NCBI GenBank assembly: GCA_035556395.1
Contig: DATMFB010000210.1
Location: 1-25,137, forward strand
Source of the DNA: 73-13 sp035556395
GTDB taxonomy: Bacteria; Actinomycetota; Actinomycetes; Actinomycetales; Microbacteriaceae
Direction of reading: 5' to 3'
DNA: 25,137 bases
This document shows, one piece after another, positions 21,434-25,137 of this stretch. The notes under the pieces are model-generated. The model was not told the origin of the DNA. It ran no database searches and saw only the letters and a list, made by a program, of their open reading frames with translations. Numbering within the stretch: the stretch's first letter is position 1; each line of letters opens with the position of its first letter. A program made the translations under genes and the position numbers.

Positions 21434-24118
21434 GTGCCCGGCAAAAAACTCGTCATCGTCGAGTCGCCAGCGAAGGCGAAGACGATCGGCCAGTACCTCG
21501 GAGACGAGTACGAGGTGCTCGCCTCCGTCGGGCACATCCGCGACATCCCGAAGCCCTCGGAACTCCCGCAGGAGCTCAAGAAGGGCCCGTTCGGCGAGTT
21601 CGCGGTCGACGTCGAGCACGGGTTCACCCCGTACTACGCGATCTCCCCGCGGAGCTCCAAGACGGTCACCGACCTCAAGCGCGCGCTCAAGGACGCCTCC
21701 GAGCTCTACCTCGCGACGGATGAGGACCGCGAGGGCGAGGCGATCGCCTGGCACCTGCTCGAAGTGCTCAAGCCCAAGGTTCCGGTCAAGCGGATGGTGT
21801 TCCACGAGATCACCAAGGAGGCGATCGCGAGGGCGAAGGAGACGACGCGCGACATCGACATCGCGCTCGTCGACGCCCAGGAGACCCGCCGGATCATGGA
21901 CCGGCTGTTCGGCTGGAAGGCGTCCGACGTCGTTCGCCGCAAGGTCGGCCAGGCGGCGCAGTCGGCCGGTCGCGTGCAGTCGCCGGCCGTCCGCCTCGTC
22001 GTCGAGCGCGAGTGGGAGCGCATCCGCTTCCGCACCGCCGAGTACTGGGATCTGCTCGCCACCCTCGACCCCGGCTTCGACGCGGGGCTCGCTCGGCTCG
22101 GCGGCGAGCGGATCGCGGGCGGCTCCGACTTCGACCAGCGCGGCGAGCTCGTCAAGCACGCCCGGGTCGTCGGCGAGGCCGAGGCGAATCGACTCGCGGA
22201 GGCGCTGCGCACCCCCGGCACCGAGTTCGAGGTCGTCAGCGTCGAGTCGAAGCCGTTCACCGCGCGGCCCGGCAAGCCCTTCACCACGTCGAGCCTCCAG
22301 CAGGAGGCTGGCCGCAAGCTCAAGTGGTCGTCGAAGCACGTCATGGACGTCGCGCAGTCGCTCTACCAGAACGGCTACATCACCTATATGCGGACCGACT
22401 CGGTCGCGCTGTCGGGCCAGGCGATCGCCGCCGCCCGAGCCCAGGCGACCGCGTTGTACGGGCCGGCGAGCGTTCCCGACAAGCCGCGCTTCTACGACTC
22501 GACCTCGAAGAACGCCCAGGAGGCGCACGAGGCGATCCGCCCATCTGGCGAGCACTTCCGCACCCCCGCCTCGCTGAACGGCGAGCTGCGCGGCGACGAG
22601 CTGCGCCTGTACGAGCTCATCTGGAAGCGCACGGTGGCGTCCCAGATGATCGACGCGACGAAGTCGACGACGACGATCACGCTCGCCGTCGACGCGGCGG
22701 GCGAGCCGGCCGAGTTCACCGCGAGCGGCACGGTCGTCCTCGTCCCCGGCTACCTCCAGGCCTACGAGGAGGTGCGCGAGTCGGATGAGGGCGCGGAGAG
22801 TGCGGGCACCGCGGAGGATGCGGAACGCCGTCTCCCCGACGTCGCGGTCGGGGCCAGGCTCGCGGTCCGCGGCATCGAGCCGAAGGGCCACTCGACGAAG
22901 CCGCCGGCGCGCTACACCGAGGCGAGCCTCGTCGCGAAGCTCGAGGAGCTCGGGATCGGCCGTCCCTCGACCTACGCGAGCACGATCCAGACGATCCAGA
23001 ACCGCGGCTACGTCAAGAAGCAGGGCCAGGCGCTCGTGCCCGAGTGGGTCGCGTTCCCCCTCGTCGCCCTGCTCGAGGAGGGCTTCGGCGAGTTCGTCTC
23101 CTACGACTACACGAGAGAGCTCGAGGACGACCTCGACCGCGTCGCCCGCGGCGAGCTCGACCGGGTGGACTGGCTGACGAAGTTCTACTTCGGCGAGGAG
23201 GGTCGCGAGGGACTCGTCGAGGCGATCAACGACGCGCTCGAGACGGTCGACCCGAAGGTCCTCAACGGCTACCCGATCACCGACACGATCAGCGTCCGGG
23301 TCGGCAAGTACGGACCTTTCCTCGCAGTCGACGAGGGCGGGGAGAAGCCGCGCGCGGTCAACATCCCGCCGGACATCGCGCCCGATCAGCTCACCCGCGA
23401 GAAGGCGCTCGAGCTCGCCTCGGCGCCGGTGGTCGGGGACCGCGTCCTCGGCCAGGACCCGACCACGGGCTACGACATCGTCGTCAAGGGCGGTCGCTTC
23501 GGCCCGTACGTGACCGAGGTCCTGCCCGACGAGCTCACCCTCACGAAGTCCGGGAACAAGAAGGCGGGGGCGCCGAAGCCGCGCACCGGCTCGCTCTTCA
23601 AGGACATGGACATCGAGACGCTCGATCTCGACACGGCGCTGCGGCTCCTGAGCCTGCCGCGCGCGGTCGGCGAGGACCCGGAGACGGGCGAGACGATCAC
23701 GGCGCAGAACGGGCCGTACGGTCCGTACCTCAAGCGCGGCACCGACTCGCGCTCGATCGAGTCCGAGTCGCAGATCTTCGAGATCACGCTCGAGGAGGCG
23801 CTCGCGATCTATGCGCAGCCGAAGACCTTCGGGCGGCGCACGGCGTCCTCGGCGCTCGCGGAGTACGGTCCTGACCCGGTGAGCGGCAAGGTCATCAAGC
23901 TCAAGGACGGCCGGTTCGGCCCGTACGTCACGGACGGCGAGACGAACGCGACCATCCCGCGCGGCGAGGACCTCGCCTCGATCGACCATGACCGCGCCGT
24001 CGCGCTGCTGCAGGCGCGCCGCGATCGCGGTCCGGCCGCGCCGCGCGGCAAGGCGGCCGCGAAGGCGAAGCCCAAGGCGGGCGGGAAGACGGCCTCGAAG
24101 ACCAAGGCGAAGGCTTGA
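21434..24118 (+). CDS. topA: DNA topoisomerase I (type IA)
   Basis: The 894-aa enzyme relaxes negative supercoils. It has an N-terminal Toprim domain with KLVIVESPAKAKTIGQYLG (5-23) and ATDEDREGEAIAWHL (94-108), the active-site tyrosine in GYITYMRTDS (Tyr318), and EAHEAIRP. The C-terminal region carries repeated YGPYL/FGPYV modules (for example KYGPFLAVDEGG, RFGPYVTEV and RFGPYVTDG) and a Lys/Ala-rich tail (last 25 residues) for DNA binding, as in actinobacterial TopA. The GTG at 21434 has GGGAGGGA 5-7 nt upstream; a frame open further upstream lacks family sequence. Its TGA overlaps the tmk TTG, so topA and tmk are cotranslated. Confidence 0.96.
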   Translation: MPGKKLVIVESPAKAKTIGQYLGDEYEVLASVGHIRDIPKPSELPQELKKGPFGEFAVDVEHGFTPYYAISPRSSKTVTDLKRALKDASELYLATDEDREGEAIAWHLLEVLKPKVPVKRMVFHEITKEAIARAKETTRDIDIALVDAQETRRIMDRLFGWKASDVVRRKVGQAAQSAGRVQSPAVRLVVEREWERIRFRTAEYWDLLATLDPGFDAGLARLGGERIAGGSDFDQRGELVKHARVVGEAEANRLAEALRTPGTEFEVVSVESKPFTARPGKPFTTSSLQQEAGRKLKWSSKHVMDVAQSLYQNGYITYMRTDSVALSGQAIAAARAQATALYGPASVPDKPRFYDSTSKNAQEAHEAIRPSGEHFRTPASLNGELRGDELRLYELIWKRTVASQMIDATKSTTTITLAVDAAGEPAEFTASGTVVLVPGYLQAYEEVRESDEGAESAGTAEDAERRLPDVAVGARLAVRGIEPKGHSTKPPARYTEASLVAKLEELGIGRPSTYASTIQTIQNRGYVKKQGQALVPEWVAFPLVALLEEGFGEFVSYDYTRELEDDLDRVARGELDRVDWLTKFYFGEEGREGLVEAINDALETVDPKVLNGYPITDTISVRVGKYGPFLAVDEGGEKPRAVNIPPDIAPDQLTREKALELASAPVVGDRVLGQDPTTGYDIVVKGGRFGPYVTEVLPDELTLTKSGNKKAGAPKPRTGSLFKDMDIETLDLDTALRLLSLPRAVGEDPETGETITAQNGPYGPYLKRGTDSRSIESESQIFEITLEEALAIYAQPKTFGRRTASSALAEYGPDPVSGKVIKLKDGRFGPYVTDGETNATIPRGEDLASIDHDRAVALLQARRDRGPAAPRGKAAAKAKPKAGGKTASKTKAKA

Positions 24119-24735
24119 CCGGGGTCTTCATCACCTTCGAGGGCGGCGACGGCTCCGGCAAGTCGACGCAGTCGGCGCTCCTCGCCGAGTGGCTGGTGGG
24201 CCTCGGCCGTGAGGTCGTCACGACGCGCGAACCCGGCGGCACCGACCTCGGCGTCGAGATCCGGCATCTCGTGCAGCACCGGCGGGGGCACGTCGCGCCG
24301 CGTGCCGAGGCGCTGCTCTACGCGGCGGACCGCGCGCACCACATCGCGACGGTCGTCCGCCCCGCGCTCGAACGCGATGCCGTCGTCGTGCAGGACCGCT
24401 ACCTCGACTCCTCGGTCGCCTACCAGGGCGCGGGTCGCGAGCTGCCCCAGGTGCGCGAGCTCTCGCTCTGGGCGACGGAGGGGCTGCTGCCCGACGTGAC
24501 CTTCCTGCTCGACATCGATCCGGCGACGAGCCGCGATCGGCTCGGCGCGACCGAGCGGGTCTACGACCGGCTCGAGGAGGAGGGCGGGGACTTCCCGCAG
24601 CGCGTCCGCGCGAAGTACCTCGAGCTCGCCGCCGCGGAGCCGGAGCGGTTCGTCGTCCTCGACGCGACGCTGCCGCCCGACGAGCTCGCCGCCGCGATCC
24701 GAGCCCGCCTCCAGCCCCTCCTTTTTCAGGAGTAG
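24115..24735 (+). CDS. tmk: Thymidylate kinase
   Basis: The 206-aa enzyme phosphorylates dTMP to dTDP. It has the P-loop GGDGSGKST (10-18), TREPGGTDLG (37-46), the DRY motif in QDRYLDSSVAYQG (93-105), and a lid region around ERVYDRLEEEG (147-157). The length matches the family (about 205-215). The start is a TTG overlapping the topA TGA, with AAGGCGAAGG just upstream. It follows topA and precedes holB, an order also seen in other actinobacteria. The last codons and stop lie inside the left arm of a long inverted repeat. Confidence 0.94.
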   Translation: MTGVFITFEGGDGSGKSTQSALLAEWLVGLGREVVTTREPGGTDLGVEIRHLVQHRRGHVAPRAEALLYAADRAHHIATVVRPALERDAVVVQDRYLDSSVAYQGAGRELPQVRELSLWATEGLLPDVTFLLDIDPATSRDRLGATERVYDRLEEEGGDFPQRVRAKYLELAAAEPERFVVLDATLPPDELAAAIRARLQPLLFQE

Positions 24736-24794
24736 CCGCGGGTACACGTGCGTATTGCGCATGAAGGCCCTCGTACTCCTGAAAAGCGGAGGGG
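24715..24794. repeat. Long inverted repeat spanning the tmk stop codon
   Basis: TTTTCAGGAGTA (24723-24734) pairs perfectly with TACTCCTGAAAA (24774-24785). After a small internal loop, CCCCTCC (24715-24721) pairs with GGAGGGG (24788-24794). The loop is 39 nt. The 3' arm ends about 25 bp before the holB -10 box. It may act as a terminator for topA-tmk or as a processing or regulatory hairpin. Confidence 0.75.
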
Positions 24795-24818
24795 GAAACG
24801 GGCGTCGGGGGTGGCCGG

Positions 24819-24824
24819 TACGGT
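24819..24824 (+). promoter_or_regulatory. Leaderless-type -10 box for holB
   Basis: TACGGT matches TANNNT and ends 6 nt before the GTG at 24831. No SD sequence is seen between them. Confidence 0.5.
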
Positions 24825-24830
24825 GAGAAC

Positions 24831-25137
24831 GTGACCCAGTGGGACGAGCTGACCGGCCAGGACGAGGCGGTTCGCGTCGTCGAGGCGGCGGCGGCCTCGG
24901 ACAGCCTCGCGCACTCCTGGCTCATCACGGGACCGCCCGGCTCGGGCCGCTCGACGCTCGCCTACGCGTTCGCCGCACTGCTGCTGTCCCAGGGTGAGGA
25001 GGACGGGGGAGCCAAGGCCCGCGCGATGGTCCAGGGCCGCACGCATCCGGACCTCTCGGTGCTCGCGACCGACCGCGTCGTCATCACGATGGACGAGGTG
25101 CCGGCTCGTCGCGACGAGCCAGTACTCGCCGTCGGTC
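24831..25137 (+). CDS. holB: DNA polymerase III delta-prime subunit (partial, probable frameshift)
   Basis: The 5' part encodes VTQWDELTGQDEAVRVV, the P-loop-like GPPGSGRST (34-42, with the usual Arg), YAFAALLL, GRTHPDLSVLATDRVV and ITMDEV: a clamp-loader delta-prime subunit. The Cys4 zinc module found in many delta-prime and gamma proteins is absent between residues 52 and 70. After the GTG codon at 25098-25100 the frame reads PARRDEPVLAVG. From 25105 the +1 frame reads LVATSQYSPSV, the expected continuation, so a small indel near 25101-25104 is likely, either real or a sequencing error near a contig end. The gene runs off the right edge. The start follows a leaderless -10 box. Confidence 0.85.
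   Translation, partial: MTQWDELTGQDEAVRVVEAAAASDSLAHSWLITGPPGSGRSTLAYAFAALLLSQGEEDGGAKARAMVQGRTHPDLSVLATDRVVITMDEVPARRDEPVLAVG

Noticed and set aside
20912..23989. A 1025-codon minus-strand frame opposite topA
   Set aside because: It is antisense to a clear TopA with all motifs. Long shadow frames are normal in GC-rich DNA, and the translation is Arg/Asp/Leu-rich without domains.
24715..24735. Remnant of a 16S rRNA 3' end (CCTCCTTTTT followed by AGGAG)
   Set aside because: The match is only about 16 bases, lies within the tmk coding end and has no further rRNA sequence on either side. It is explained by the inverted repeat.

Overview
This is a GC-rich actinobacterial chromosome segment, most likely from a member of the Microbacteriaceae. 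Supporting signs are two DUF7882-type proteins, a 6C RNA, many apparently leaderless genes with a TANNNT -10 box 5-7 nt before the start codon, and a Tad/Flp-like gene set directly upstream of topA-tmk-holB. That last arrangement resembles the Rv3660c-Rv3654c and topA neighbourhood of Mycobacterium. The genus cannot be fixed from the sequence alone.

Left part (1-7450) looks accessory. It holds an inverted pair of DUF7882 paralogs, a small Rho-N/SAP-like protein (DUF7218 type), several very small membrane proteins, and DUF6766 and DUF6328 membrane proteins. A short-chain dehydrogenase is translationally coupled to a poxvirus-type DNA topoisomerase IB, and a secreted DUF3494 (ice-binding-like) protein carries an LPPTG wall-sorting signal. 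Short tandem repeats and operator-like palindromes lie between these genes. The block ends at a tRNA-Pro(CGG) gene.

Middle part (7450-16160) is more core-like. A metallophosphoesterase and a class A penicillin-binding protein with PASTA domains run leftward. Divergent from them is a 52-aa protein / RidA / MurE-like ligase operon. Acetyl-CoA synthetase follows on the minus strand, then a 6C small RNA and a deazaflavin (F420)-dependent nitroreductase-family protein on the plus strand.

Right part (16160-25137) is the Tad-like secretion/pilus locus: a TadA ATPase behind a paired palindromic operator, a single TadB/TadC-like membrane protein that looks like a fusion, a DUF4244 pilin-like peptide, a TadE-like protein and an Rv3654c-like protein. 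A vanillyl-alcohol-oxidase-family flavoprotein with its own promoter sits inside this set, between the membrane platform and the pilin-like genes. Topoisomerase I, thymidylate kinase and the start of the DNA polymerase III delta-prime gene follow. The delta-prime frame appears to be broken close to the window end.

The strongest leads are the oxidase inside the tad locus, with an Asp where relatives have a flavin-linking His; the GGGCATGGGC-like low-complexity stretches in successive tad genes; the tandem operator before tadA; the divergent MurE-like ligase outside a division cluster; and the consistent leaderless promoter spacing. No CRISPR array, insertion sequence, prophage or clearly new multi-gene system was seen.
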